DNA of 64,000 nucleotides from Gnetum montanum (Eukaryota; Streptophyta; Gnetopsida; Gnetales; Gnetaceae): assembly GCA_015680685.1 (NCBI GenBank), contig MNCI01000984.1, forward strand, positions 210,547 to 274,546, written 5' to 3'. Every line of letters starts with the position of its first letter. Position 1 is the stretch's first letter. The translations under genes and the position numbers were made by a program. The notes beneath the pieces were generated by a model. It was given only the letters and a program-made list of their open reading frames with translations. It ran no database searches and was not told where the DNA came from. Below, in pieces: positions 10,921-22,070 of the stretch.

Positions 10921-11907
10921 AATGCATATTGCCAAGAACGTTTCTGCACAACGTCTTTTTGAGCATTTGTCAAGTGTTGTGGACGTTCGCCTCTTAGAAG
11001 GTACTCTTTTATGTCATTGTACCATTCTATCGCATGTGTTGTGCTAACGGATGCTATAGGCATTTCATCAAGAGTGTTAATTATAGGTTCGGCACAACTT
11101 GTTATAGATCTAGGCAATGCATGGAACAATTCGGGTGTCATGTTTAAGGCTACTATAGAAAGTGCATCAAAAATTATGTTTTTGCTTCTAGGAACATGTT
11201 GTATATCAGTTTCTACTAGTTGCCTTAGTAGATGTTTGGTTAAATCAGAATATGATTGCAAATGGAGAGCCTTACATGCGTAAACCTCAGTGACTTGATT
11301 AATGACTAATTATGAATCTCCTTGAACTACAAGACATGAGATTCCTGAAGTCAACGCTATTTGAAGACCTTTAAGAAGATCTTCATATTCTACCATGTTA
11401 TTGGTACAAGGAAAGGTTAATCAGTAGGCAAAGGGCTGGATTTCTCCAGATGGGTATGTCAAAATTGCCACAGCACTCCCTCCTCGGGAGGTTGAAGCTC
11501 CATCGAAATAGACAATTTCCTTGTAGTTGTCATGTATGATTTCTATACTATTTAACATTCTCATTAGGGAATTCAAGGTTGACTATTTCTTGATCATGTG
11601 TTGGTGAGATGGCTAATTGTGTGACTATTGCTTGACCTTTTTTGGAAGATTGAGCAACATAGTGTAAGTCAAACTTTGTGATCATTGCTTTCCATCTAGC
11701 TATCCTACTTAACTCTTAGATATTGTTAGTGATAGCTCAGAGTACGTTATCTTTGCAAACAATGTAAACACTATTGTGGAAGAGATAATGTTGCCATTTC
11801 TTCAAGGTGAAAACAAGGGCAAGACATGATTTATCTACGTCATTGTATCATTATTCATAGGCAATTAAAGCGTGGCTTAGATAATATATAGGGATCTCAG
11901 CTCCATC
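10921..11907 (-). pseudogene. Element A RNase H plus second (archaeal-type) RNase H
   Basis: Directly after RT the minus strand gives IYYLSHAL and DKSCLALVF..KKWQHYL, the Ty3-gypsy RNase H. About 100 residues later a second RNase H begins: EIVYFDGASTSRGG (first Asp), NNMVEYEDLLKGLQIAL (Glu), then VVQGDS-LVINQV (Asp). A duplicated, archaeal-type RNase H is characteristic of the Tat/Ogre lineage. RNase H removes the RNA strand during reverse transcription. Stops are scattered through both domains. Confidence 0.8.
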
Positions 11908-13263
11908 TTAACATTTTTGACAAAGCATCGACGCGATGGAAGAATCGAAAGTTACAAGGTAGATGTACAAGGGTTTATCACCTTGAAGGGGATAGACTGT
12001 TGGTATTTGAGCCAGTTCTTGCTTTATGTTCTCAAATGCTTCTTGACATTGCTGGGTCCATTGGAAATGCACATTTTTTCGTAATAGGTGTTGCATAGGT
12101 CTCAACTTATCTTTCAACCTCTCGATAAAGCATCTAATGAATTGTAGCCTACCTTGAATACCACGTAATTCGGTAAGGTTCTTTGGCGATTGTGTATTAG
12201 TTATTGCCTTAACTTTATCAGGGTCTACCTGTATTCCTATTTCAGAGATTACGAAACCAAGCATCTTGCCTGTTTTAACACCAAAGACACACTTCTTTGG
12301 ATTAAGTCTAAGGTCATATTTGAGACAACGTTTAAGCACTAAGTCCAGATCTTTTTCATGTTGTTCTGTTATTTTAGATTTGACTGCGATATCGTCAACA
12401 TAATCATTGAGCAGATTGAGCATGTAATCACTAAATATGTATGTCATTGCTCATTGATATGTAGCTCCTAAATTTTTAAGGCCAAATGGCATCATTATAT
12501 AAAAAAATGTACCCCAAGGTGTCATGAAATTTTTTTTGAGTTGATGTTTCGAGTTTATTCTTATTTGGTTGTATCCCAAAAATCCATCCATAAAGGATAA
12601 TAGTGCATGCCTAGCAGTTGTGTCAATAAGTTGATCAATGCTAGGTAACGGAAAATCGTTCCTTACAGTGGCTGTGTTGAGATCACGGAAGTCAATGCAT
12701 ATGCGTATACTACCATTCTTCTTGGGAACTACAACAATGTTTGATACCCAATTAGAATAGTCAATGGCCCAGATGAAACCAGCTTGATAGAGCTTTGTGA
12801 TTTCAGCACGGATGATCAATGCAACCTCGGGTTTGACCTTCCTTGTTTTTTGCTTCACCAGTTTAATTTTTTCATCAAGAATAATGTTGTGTTGGATTAT
12901 CTGAGGGTCTAATCCTAGCATATTGGTATATCACCATGCGAACATTTTTATGTTGCCTTTTAATACTTGAGTGATGTCGCCTACAAGTTGCGAGTCTAGT
13001 AAGGCACTTAATTTCAATGTTCTAGTTTCACCATTGATCGTGGTAATGGGGATTTCAACTAGAGGATCTTTAGTGATATTATTAGCTTCTAGATCTAGAG
13101 TTTTAGTCACGTTTTTAGGCCAATTTGACATTTCTTGAGTGGAGGCTATTAAATTGGTATAGGTGGACGAATTTAAATCCAAGGATTCTAGGTTGATTGC
13201 TCTTTCTACCTTCCTGTATGGTCCATTGAGAGACAATGTTGAGAGGATATTCTTGGTGGCCAT
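11908..13263 (-). pseudogene. Element A reverse transcriptase
   Basis: One frame with only two stops (12,448-12,450 and 12,928-12,930). Motifs in order: KMFAW, LDPQIIQHNI, VKPEVALIIRAEITKL, AGFIWAIDYSNWVSNIVVV, RICIDFRDLN, FPLPSIDQL, SFMDGFLGYNQI, MPFGLKNLGATYQ, then the catalytic YVDD box (LNDYVDDIAV), LNPKKCVFGV, GFVISEIGI. The spacing is that of full-length Tat-type RT. The usual KKD and GATYQ blocks are intact enough that the enzyme was lost recently compared with its neighbours. Just upstream on the minus strand, TTTTAAATTGGCAG followed by GAG (about 13,275) resembles a splice acceptor, as expected if the protease-RT gap is an Ogre-type intron. Confidence 0.9.
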
Positions 13264-13379
13264 GTACTTGCTCCTGCCAATTTAAAACAGGAGCGGAGTA
13301 AGAGACACCCTCTTGGCGAAGGAGTTACTAAATACATGCGAACTATGTACTGACAAAAATTCAGAGATGCGGTGGTAGT
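13264..13379 (-). other. Junction between RT and intervening block of element A
   Basis: No coding similarity. Holds the candidate acceptor (minus strand, pyrimidine-rich then GGCAG) just before the RT frame. The matching donor near the end of the protease (about 19,300-19,500) could not be chosen with confidence. Confidence 0.35.
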
Positions 13380-13441
13380 CATGGCAGTTTAAGGCCATAC
13401 CGGGCCACATGGTAGTTGAAGGTCGTACCGGGCCACATGTT
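13380..13441 (+). repeat. Two copies of a 28-bp repeat at the RT side of the intervening block
   Basis: TGGCAGTTTAAGGCCATACC and TGGTAGTTGAAGGTCGTACC, each followed by GGGCCACA. The head TGGTAGTTTAA-GTC is shared with the 27-bp units at 19,069-19,267, so related repeats bracket the intervening block on both sides. Confidence 0.7.
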
Positions 13442-14059
13442 GACTTGTCATTTGGACCGAGTATATTCACTATTTTAAATTTTAAAATTTTTGAAATTTT
13501 TGAATTTTAAATTCTACATTTTTAAATTTTAGATTTTCGAGTGAACAATAAGGTCGTGGGCATTTTAAAGTTTTATGAATTTTATGCCATTTCCAAATGT
13601 TTATATATGTTTATTTATCTATTGTTGTTGATTTTTTGCACTTTCCTCCACTTTTTCATAAGAAATTTTGGGCCTCATCTTCAGAGCTGGAATAATAAGG
13701 AAAATTTGGCAAACACAAGGTAAAGATGACACAAACAATAACATGTAACTATGGTAAAGTAAAAAAAAAAGAAAAAAAGGAAATAAAATAAAAGGAAATA
13801 AATAAAATTAAATTAAATTGAAAATAATTAGGGGGGGCAGAAAAGGGAATTTTTGAAGTAGAAGGCCTCATTTCTGTTAGCATGAGTTGCTGGAAATTTG
13901 AACAACAGCGTGACCTACCTACAGCATGCAGCGTGAGCCAAGGCGTTAGTGTCAACGTTAGCATGACCATGAAAGACAAGGACAAAGGAAAGGCATGCAT
14001 GGGCAAGGGAAAGAAGTAGGTAGCTCTGGTGTTTGTGGAGGAGAGTGAAAGCTCCTCCA
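13442..14059 (+). other. Upstream region of the antisense gene; A-rich then G-rich tract
   Basis: 13,442-13,540 is made of AAATTTT phrases. 13,755-13,850 is purine-rich and ends AGGGGGGGCAGAAAAGGG. From about 13,880 the CAGCGTGACC motif of the LTRs reappears. No TATA element can be chosen with confidence, though this is the expected promoter region of the plus-strand gene. Confidence 0.4.
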
Positions 14060-17000
14060 ATGTCTCCCCCAAGCCAGGATTCTGATGTGGAAGAAGGCCC
14101 TACACAGGTAAATTCTTCTCTCCCTATTTTTCTCTGGTGTTTTGCAAAGCATTACCTAGGGTAGAACTTTGGCTATGATTTTGGGATTTTTTTGGATTTC
14201 TGGGATTTCTATTTTTGGGCTTAGGGCGGGGACAGCATGAGCTATGAATTTTTGGTTTTTGGCTGGGGAGGCAGGGCATTGTGAACTACGAATTTTTGAT
14301 TTTTTTGGGGCTTGGCCACATGCAACATGAGCTGCAAGCATTTTCTATTCTTGAATCCCTGGGCCATAAGGTTTTCAGCCTTCTTGGTGGCATGGATGTG
14401 GGTCATAGGGTTTTTGGCCTTCCCCTTCTTATTTCTTTGATTTTAGGGCCTCCTACAATGTGATTACCATGGGGAGGCTATTGTGAGCCTGGGGTTTCTC
14501 TGTCTATCTTCTTGGCATCGTGAGCATCTTGCCCTCTTTGGTAGTGTGAGCTACAGAATTTTTCAACTTTGGAGGTTAGCGTGACTACACATTTTTGAAT
14601 TTTTGGAAAGGTAGTGTGACTGCACATTTTTGAATTTTGGAGGGGCCCAACATGACTTGGTTGAAGGACCCAACGTGACTTGTTTGGAGAAGGCCTATTC
14701 TATTTTGTATTTCCCCATTGGCAGCTACATGATTGCCAAGTTTTGGGCAACGATTGTAAGCACCTAACATGAGTGTTGAGGGAGGACTTCATGACTTTGT
14801 TGGAATAACCTTCTAGTGTGAGTTACCTTTGGGACGTTGTGATGTGAGTGTCAAGTTTTCTTTTCTTAAAAATGTAAAAGTGATTGCCAATATGTTCAAT
14901 GATTTCTAAATTTTTATTGTTTATATTGTTTATTATCTTTTTGAGATTGATGATTTAAACATGGATTTATGGTGAAATTGATTTCAATGTACCCTAGTAA
15001 GCATCAGATACACTAAATAGATGTTAGTGTCCTTATCTCATGGGGTGATGCTAGGCATTGAAAGTATTTGTTTATGTGATATTTTTGGTTTATGTGGTTT
15101 TGTCCTATTTTTAGCACTTAGATTTTTTACATACCTAATGTTTTGGCCATGTGCAAGGGACCCAAATCTTCTCTTATGGTGGTTGAGCTTGTTGGTGTAC
15201 TTGTTTGGTTTGGCCCTTTTGGACCGGACACACCCCCCTATGACCTGTGCATTGGGCCCCATGTGAATAGTTTCACCCCAGTGTCAGTTCATTTTTTTCC
15301 TTCATCCTGCAATATTTTGGTGTGGTTATATGGTCTCACTTGAGTGAACAATTGGTTCGTGATATCATTGAGACAGCATTGCCTGGGTCCACACAAGGCA
15401 TGCTTGCCTTTATTACTGATATTGATGAGGGACTTTTCAAGGTTGCAGGAGGCCTTGCTGAAGGTTCTAGATCTACACATCCCTTGACTCGTGTGTGGGA
15501 GTTGCCTACATGTAGTCATTAAAATAGTAGCAACACACTTTTCCTAGCTCTCCGTGTGCACACTCTATTCTAGAACCCACCTGAGATAGTATATAGAGTG
15601 GACAAGTATGCTCCCTTGTATTTTATTTTAACTTATGATTCCATTTTAAATTTTATGTCATCATCTAAATGTAAATGTTTTTTTCTCATGTAGGCCCTGT
15701 TTTGATGAGCATGGAATGCACGATGATGATGATGGGCTTGCCTTAATGCGCACAACGCTAGAGACGTTTATGACAGGCCCCATTCTTTGTGCTGCAATAT
15801 TGGACTAGAAAAAGATGGCCCTCGTTGACTGCCATAGGAAATTTTCAAGAGCCTTTGAGTGTTGCCAAGCTCGAGGTTGGTTACATGAGGAATGGTCTTC
15901 CAATGGGTTGATCTTCCCTCAAAGAATCGATCCTGCACCTACCCTGCCTATGCCACTTACTAATGGTAAATGACCACACTCTAGACTCCATTTTCTTCTT
16001 TTTGGCTACATTATCATGTACCATGTTTTTAAATTTTTACTCTATGTTTTCTCTTCACAGCAGCCATCCCTCCCAAAGAAATCACTGTTATAATGTGGCA
16101 CACCGAGGCCATCCTTTTTATAAAATTTGGGGAGTTAGAGTAATCACAAAAGTGGTTGCAAAGGGGAGCTTCTGAGTTGACCATCAGTTGCCTTATCCGG
16201 GTAGGTCTAATGGACTTTTTTTTAGCTTTAACTCCTAGCATTCTGGCTACTGAGATGGTTACCATTATTGATTCTTTCAATCAGGATGCTTCCTATTTTA
16301 ACACGCGGTCCAAGGGGTCAAGGTATCTTTCCACTTGACCACTGAATTCATTTCTGACCTTTTTGGCGTGCCCATTGATGGTGCCATGGTGGCCATAGAT
16401 AAAGTAACCAAATAGGGTTAGGTCATAGAAGATCTTGAGTAATGGCTATGTGTGCCTCAGGGTTGTAAAGGTTTTTCCATGCAAGACGACACCCGATCAG
16501 TGGAGGTGAACTTTCTATATCCTCTCTTCCGGGCAAGGGCATTCCCTAAATCTCTTTCTCAAGGGAGAAATCTTGGGATCGAGTCTACACGTGTTATATG
16601 TGTAGTCTTAGAGACAGGTCGACACTACAATTAGTCATAGTTTCTTGTATCTAGTTTTCATGGGAAGATCATCAGGTTACGTTCAAAGACCCATGCTAAA
16701 TCCCATCTCACATTTGCCTTCTTTGTGGGGTACTTACGTAGGTTTGCTGAGTTCTTAGTGGTTTACGATGATACCCGCTATGTTTTGAGGGATTGTTCCA
16801 AATTGTCCCATCCATGGATTTGCCACTTATTTAGCATCACCAAATCCCAGGATTCACCGGAAGAAATTGAGGAATCCACATCAGTTACCATTGGAGGTGT
16901 GGCTAGCCATTCCCATCATTGCCATGATAGCCTAGGATTGGAACCACCTAGGCTACGCACATCTGTGAAAAGGGCTAAACATTTTATTGGTGAGACCGTT

Positions 17001-18541
17001 GGAAAGTCCAAGATGAAGGTGAAGAGGAAAGAACATCTAAGGAAGCCTACCCCAGATATGATACCACCAAGAGTAAAGAAGATTCATTTTGTATTGCCAG
17101 TGGAAGGTAAGTATTTTAATTTACTGTTACATATTTATTATTTTCTATTTGCTGTTTTGGCTTATGCATTATATACACTATGTTATACTAACTCTAAGAT
17201 TCTAGAATTATCAGAGGAAGGTCGTGAGGGAGAGAGAGAGGCTTTGGCCCTGATGGCTAATCCTAAAGTGATTGTCATAGGGCCGGAAGAAGAAGCGAAG
17301 GAAAGAGAAGAAACAATTGAAGAACCTCCTACCTCGCAAGACGAAGATGTGACAGACATCATGGAGACAAAGCTTGCAAAGGCTATGGATGCACTCAGGC
17401 AACCCAGTGATGAAAGAGATGTCTTTGATGGCTTCTTCAATGGATCTTTGCAGCTTGGTGATCCACCTCGGCCAAACGGCAAAGGGCTTTTTGGTATGTT
17501 GCTTTTAGCGTAATCTATGTCTTTGTACCTTTTAATTTTCATGAGTTATTCTTAATTATTTTGATTTTTTTTTGGCATCAGAGGTAGATGCTGAGACTAT
17601 TGAGGCACATGCATCTCGAGTAGAGGTGTTAGGAACATAGGTTCCAATCGAAGTGACCTCCCCTGCTTATCCTACACCAACTGACTAGCTAATACCATGG
17701 CCTAAGTTGCCTAGTAAGATAGACTTTGTTAAAGGCATCGTTGATGATGTGGTTGCTCGCCTACAAGAAGTTCATCCAGAACTAGGTNACTAGCAAAGGA
17801 GAGAGAGAAGAACATGGATCTCCAGTCCCGTTACGATCTTCCTGCTGCCAGACTATCTGGCGATTGCACTTGGAGCACTTTTGAAATCACCTATGCAAGC
17901 TATTGGAAGGTTTTGAACAGCAAGGTGCAAGCTACATGGGATTTGGCTGAGAAAAAGGCACAGATAGATTTGCTAAATAGAAAGTATCATGATTACAAGT
18001 CCTTTGCAGCTAAGGTACGAATGTGGGGCCAAGACCAAAAGGACCACAAGCATCAATACAATAAATGGTTGAAGGAAGAGTTAGTTGAACATTGCTAGAT
18101 GGAGATGTTCATCGATGGGTTAGGCTTGCGGTTTGCTTATGACAGGTTCACCGAGTGCATCGAGGTGAAAGGATCTCTTGAGAGAACAATTGCCACTGCC
18201 TCCGGGGAGGCTTCTATAGGCATATTATCTCTTGAGCATTGTACCTGGACTTTAGTGGACAAGGGTAAAACCTTGGCTAGCATTGATCTTGGCTTGGAGG
18301 AGGATTGGGCAAATGTGCCTGAAGCAGAGATTCTACAGCATTTGGAGGCCAACTTAGGACCCTCCTCACTTGTGAGTGTTACTGTTTTCCTAATTGTTTT
18401 GTTAATGATTTGCTTTACTACTCTTACCTTGTTTATTTCATTTTCTATTTTCTGCTGTAGGGACACGTTAATGATGGAGCTGGCCCCAGTGGTGCAAAGG
18501 AAAATGATGAAGAAGATCTTGGGAAGCAATCCCCTCCCTGA
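14060..18541 (+). pseudogene. Intron-bearing gene on the opposite strand, inside element A between protease and RT
   Basis: Seven candidate plus-strand exons: 14,060-14,107 (tentative), about 15,320-15,605, 15,694-15,965, 16,061-17,106, 17,215-17,493, 17,582-18,371, 18,461-18,541. Introns are 88-108 bp, GT-AG, with pyrimidine-rich acceptors (TTCTCTTCACAG, TTTCTGCTGTAG). Exon phases agree at the five downstream introns (2,1,1,1,0). The product (about 750 residues) starts MSPPSQDSD, has an acidic segment (EEGREGERE, EEEAKEREE), a basic stretch (KRAKHFIGE, KMKVKRKEH) and ends GKQSPP. The part VKGFEVSF..TEFISDLFGVPIDG recalls the plant transposon-associated or mobile domains, but this is weak. 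About eight in-frame stops and one frame change near 16,310 make it dead. Being antisense to element A, its introns would survive reverse transcription. I do not recognise a closer family. Confidence 0.72.
14108..15319 (+). other. Long first intron or non-coding part of the antisense gene
   Basis: Begins GTAAATTC after CCTACACAG. Between 14,520 and 14,850 it repeats TAGTGTGACTGCACATTTTTGAATTT-like phrases built on the GTGAC motif also found in the element's LTRs and leader. No open frame of note. Where exon 2 begins is not clear. Confidence 0.4.
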
Positions 18542-19068
18542 GTTTATTGTTAATTAGATTTCAGCTATTAGATGTCTTTTAATTTTTTTGAATGTTTGAT
18601 GGAAATGTATGGTTGAAAAATGTAATAACATAGACCTAGTTATGGCTTAATATGTTGAAATTTTTCTACCATATTGACATATCATTTTTTTTGTTTTATA
18701 TGTTTTCTCTTTTTATTTGCTTTTTTCCAATATTATCGTGAACATATGCATGTAACTAAATGTAAGATGGTGGAAAAAAATGTAAATCAATTCTTGCAAA
18801 AGAAGAAAGCAACGATAAGGCATAAATCGAGACTGCACTTGTATCATTTAAACTAAAATTTGACATAACATGGTGAATGTTTGTAAATTTTTTGATGTAT
18901 TGAATCCTAGTTTAAAGCCATTTCAGGCTCTTCAGATCAGTTGAAAGTCATAGTGGACTATTTGCGTCTATTGCTAAGGAAAGAAAGGTTACCATTTTTA
19001 TGCCACAGTGGGCCAAAAGCAATAACGATTTTAGGAAACTTTTAAAAGGAATTGGTCATTTTTTACTG
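18542..19068. other. 3' flank of the antisense gene, no gene
   Basis: T-rich, AT-rich sequence suited to a plant 3' untranslated region, then (from 18,930) phrases such as GAAAGTCATAGTGGACTATTTG that resemble the degenerate repeats at 9,171-9,400. Confidence 0.4.
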
Positions 19069-19267
19069 TGGCTAGTTTAACGTCATTTCGGACATGTGGT
19101 AGTTTAACGTCATTTCAGACATGTGATAGTTTAACGTCATTTCAGACATGTGGTAGTTTAACGTCATTTTGGATATGTGGTCGTTTAACGTCATTTCGGA
19201 CATGTGGTAGTTTAACGTCATTTCAGACATGTGGTAGTTTAACGTCATTTCGGACATGTGGTAGTTT
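19069..19267 (-). repeat. 27-bp tandem repeat, about seven copies, protease side of the intervening block
   Basis: Unit TGGTAGTTTAACGTCATTTC followed by GGACATG, repeated seven times with one or two changes each. Because 27 is divisible by three the minus strand reads as an open run of the nonapeptide MSEMTLNYH, and the plus strand as SLTSFQTCG; neither is likely to be a protein by itself. It lies after the protease in the element's sense direction. Confidence 0.9.
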
Positions 19268-19499
19268 CGTTGTAGTTGTTGAGTTGTCTCTTGATCTTTT
19301 GTAGCTTAACATGTGGGGTTGGGCATGTGGGTATGATTTTATACTCACTCTCCCCTTCATCGATGATGTCTAAGGGTAGTTCCAACTAGGAGACATAAGT
19401 AGGTATGGCTCCTATGTTTGCATCTTCCTATGTTTCTTCAGTCCTAGTAGGATTATGAGTTAACGTTGGGTTTATGTCTTGAAGTATGTTCACATTTTC

Positions 19500-20010
19500 T
19501 TACTTAGGTTCAACGAACTCGATTTCTGACTCCTGACCTACCTCAGAGTGTGAAGAAGTGATTGATACCGTTGTATCCCCATGTATGATGATTTCACCAT
19601 CCTCATAAGGTAGGTGGATCTCTTGATGGATTGGTGAGGATACGACTTTAAGTTGGGCTAGCCAGGAACGTCCTAGGATCAAATTGAACCCAGGCATTTC
19701 ATCAACCACTACGAATTTAGCTAATGTGGGGAATTGGTCCCTAGCTATAAAATCTAAGGTAACTATACCTTTTACCCCAACACGGGAACCACTGAAGGAT
19801 TTTAGGAAAGAAGTTGTCGTGGGTTGTATTTGTTTAGTAAGTCTCAGTTTTTCAATGACAGGAAAAGGTATTATGTTTTTGGCTACACCATCATCAACAT
19901 GCACCCTTCGTATCTTGAAATGATTAACCTATATTGTTATGAACATAGGGGTTGTGGTTACTTCTCCTATTTTCTCATCTATTTTAATGTCCTTAGCGTG
20001 GAACTCTAGA
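19500..20010 (-). pseudogene. Element A aspartic protease
   Basis: Minus-strand frame with RRVHVDDGVAKNIIPFPV (near 19,880-19,925), IVTLDFIARD, FVVVDEMPGFNLILGRSWL. This is the pepsin-like retroviral-type protease fold: the active-site strand (usually L-I-D-x-G-A-S-x-N), the flap, then the hallmark ILGR.WL near the end. Here the triad reads D-D-G and is followed by VAKN rather than AS.N. The protease would mature Gag and Pol. The frame is joined to Gag with a stop between them and ends at 19,500; RT does not follow for another 6 kb. Confidence 0.85.
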
Positions 20011-22070
20011 GATGTGGCCTTTGATTCTTGAAGTTGCAAGGACAATACTGCATAAATGGATGGTTCATCTACTGCAAAGTCCTCACCAATAGGGATCAAG
20101 GTTAGCATCCGTACAAGAGCTTCCCGATGTACTGATGAAGTCATTACTAGGTCATACAGACTTAAAGAAGTATTCTTTTGTTTTAAGGCTTGTGTGAACT
20201 GGGTCAACACACTTGCTAGGTCTTTACTATTTGGAATACCTTCATCAGTGGAGACTTGTTCCATTTGACCCAGCATTCATATTTCTCATGGAGGAATTTT
20301 TCCATTATTACTAAGGATGCTGGGTTCGGGACACAACTCATGACATTATCCTTTTTTTAATGACTTGTACTAGGCTCATTAATAGATGGACCCATAGGAA
20401 CAGCGTTTAGCGATGTAGGCTTTAGTGGTCCTAATTTGTGCTAACAATTTTCTCTTTCCAAATGCTCTCTCGTTAACCTATCAACAAGACGTTCTCGTAG
20501 AGGTCACAAGGAAGTAGAGGTGGGTTATGTGCCAAGGTGTTTTGGCACCCGGATCACAAAAGGAATGGGTCAGTTTTTAGATGGTATGGTTGTCATGGCG
20601 ACGAAAGGAGGTACACGGATAACAAATGGTTTTTGTGGTGCATGAGATGCATGTATGATGAAAGGGGTTTGAGGAGATGTTGGGGTACGTGTGTTTTTTG
20701 AAGGTCTGCAAATCACAAAAGGTTTTCGTGGGATTTCTCGTCTACTCTCCACATGGATAGTATTAATCACATATGGTGCTTCACTGACATTGAGAGGATC
20801 CTTGTAGACCCCCATGGCCTAGTTCTAAGGTCTTATTGGGTTTTCCTCATCGAATACTACTTCACCCCTATCAATCATGTGTTGTATATCCTGTTTCAAG
20901 GTGAAACAGTAATCAGTTCCATGACCGGGTTGTTGATGATACTCGCAAAACCTATCCAACCTAAAACCTCTTGGAATAGGCAGTTCATTAGCTATTTCTA
21001 AGGCTGGCTTTTTGTCTAGTTCATAGAATCTATCATGTTTTTGAGATGCTTTGGGAGACATTTGTTTATGTTTAATTAGCCCAACCTTTAGAAGTTGATC
21101 AAGCAATTGTGAAGGTTTCATAGGCAAGGGTGTGTATTGAGCAGGGTCTTTTCTTTCGAATGTACAAGCATGACCCATGTTGGTGTTCCTATTTGAAGAA
21201 GTTTCAAGTGTAGGCATAGGTGTATTTCTTTCATAGCCATTTGGAATAGCGGGTTGTTTTCCGTTTTGTCCTAGATGGCTAGGTCGGGTTGTCTCAGCCA
21301 CTGCTGCTACCATCGTCTTGGATTTATCTTTCCTAGTATGTTGGCTCCTAAAGGTCGAGTAGGCTAGGTCATTGCTTGTTTGTGCAACCTCTTCTATGTT
21401 TTTAATTTGCACAAATTCTTGGCTCAAGGTACAAGATTTTAAATAGTAAATTTTTTATTTAATAAAGTCATTTCCGACTGCCTTAAGGATGGTAAGCAGA
21501 TACATTTCAAGAATAGGCTTGTGAAGTTCATTCAGGGCTACACTCCACCTTTGGATAAATTCATGTGCTAGCTCTAATGGTGCTTGTTTAATTTGAATCA
21601 GGCTATCTAACATGGCTTCAGGTTTTAGATTATATTTGAAACAGGTGACAAACTGATGCAACAAGTCTTCTAGAGAAGATATGGAGCTATGGGGTAAAAC
21701 TCTATCAGTCTAGGGCTTTCCTAGTTAATGACATAGCAAACACACATAGAATTACATGAGGCCATGCCTGAAGCAATATACATTCTATTCGGAATGTTAC
21801 TAGGTGAGAGTTTGGGTCTCCCTCTCCATTGTACTTAGTTAGCTAAGGTAACAAAATTTCCTTTAGCAAGGTTAGCAGTGGAATTGAGGGGTCGATTGGA
21901 TCATCTTGACAGAAGTATAATACCTTGACTCCCTTGGTGTTTACCATTTTAAGATGTTTTAATTCTTCTACTAATGAGTGCATCATTTTCTTTTTATCTT
22001 TCCACTCTTGAGCGGTGGGCAGACTGGTGGTTTGAGTTGATGGTAATTGATAATGACTCGATTGTGGCAT
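20011..22070 (-). pseudogene. Element A Gag
   Basis: Minus-strand pieces 21,843-22,070, 21,455-21,664 and 20,825-21,427 form one Gag split by stops and a frame change. The 21.5-kb piece (FVTCFKYNLKP ... LAHEFIQRW) is the end of the retrotransposon Gag domain. The 20.9-kb piece carries the knuckle FCEYHQQPGHGTDYC followed by LKQDIQHMIDRG, the form usual in Tat/Ogre Gag (C-x2-H-x-x-x-x-H-x4-C rather than the CCHC of other lineages). 20,010-20,280 is a linker to protease with TLIPIGEDFAVDE. Gag packages the element RNA. Confidence 0.82.

Noticed and set aside
10799-11283. Plus-strand open frames of 82 and 90 residues
   Set aside because: They lie opposite the element A RNase H and integrase frame and resemble no protein; they are shadows.
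17183-17542. Minus-strand 119-residue Ser-rich frame
   Set aside because: It covers an exon-intron boundary of the plus-strand gene and mirrors its Glu/Lys-rich exon.
19068-19304. Repetitive 78-residue plus-strand protein
   Set aside because: It is the 27-bp tandem repeat read in one frame; the other strand is equally open.
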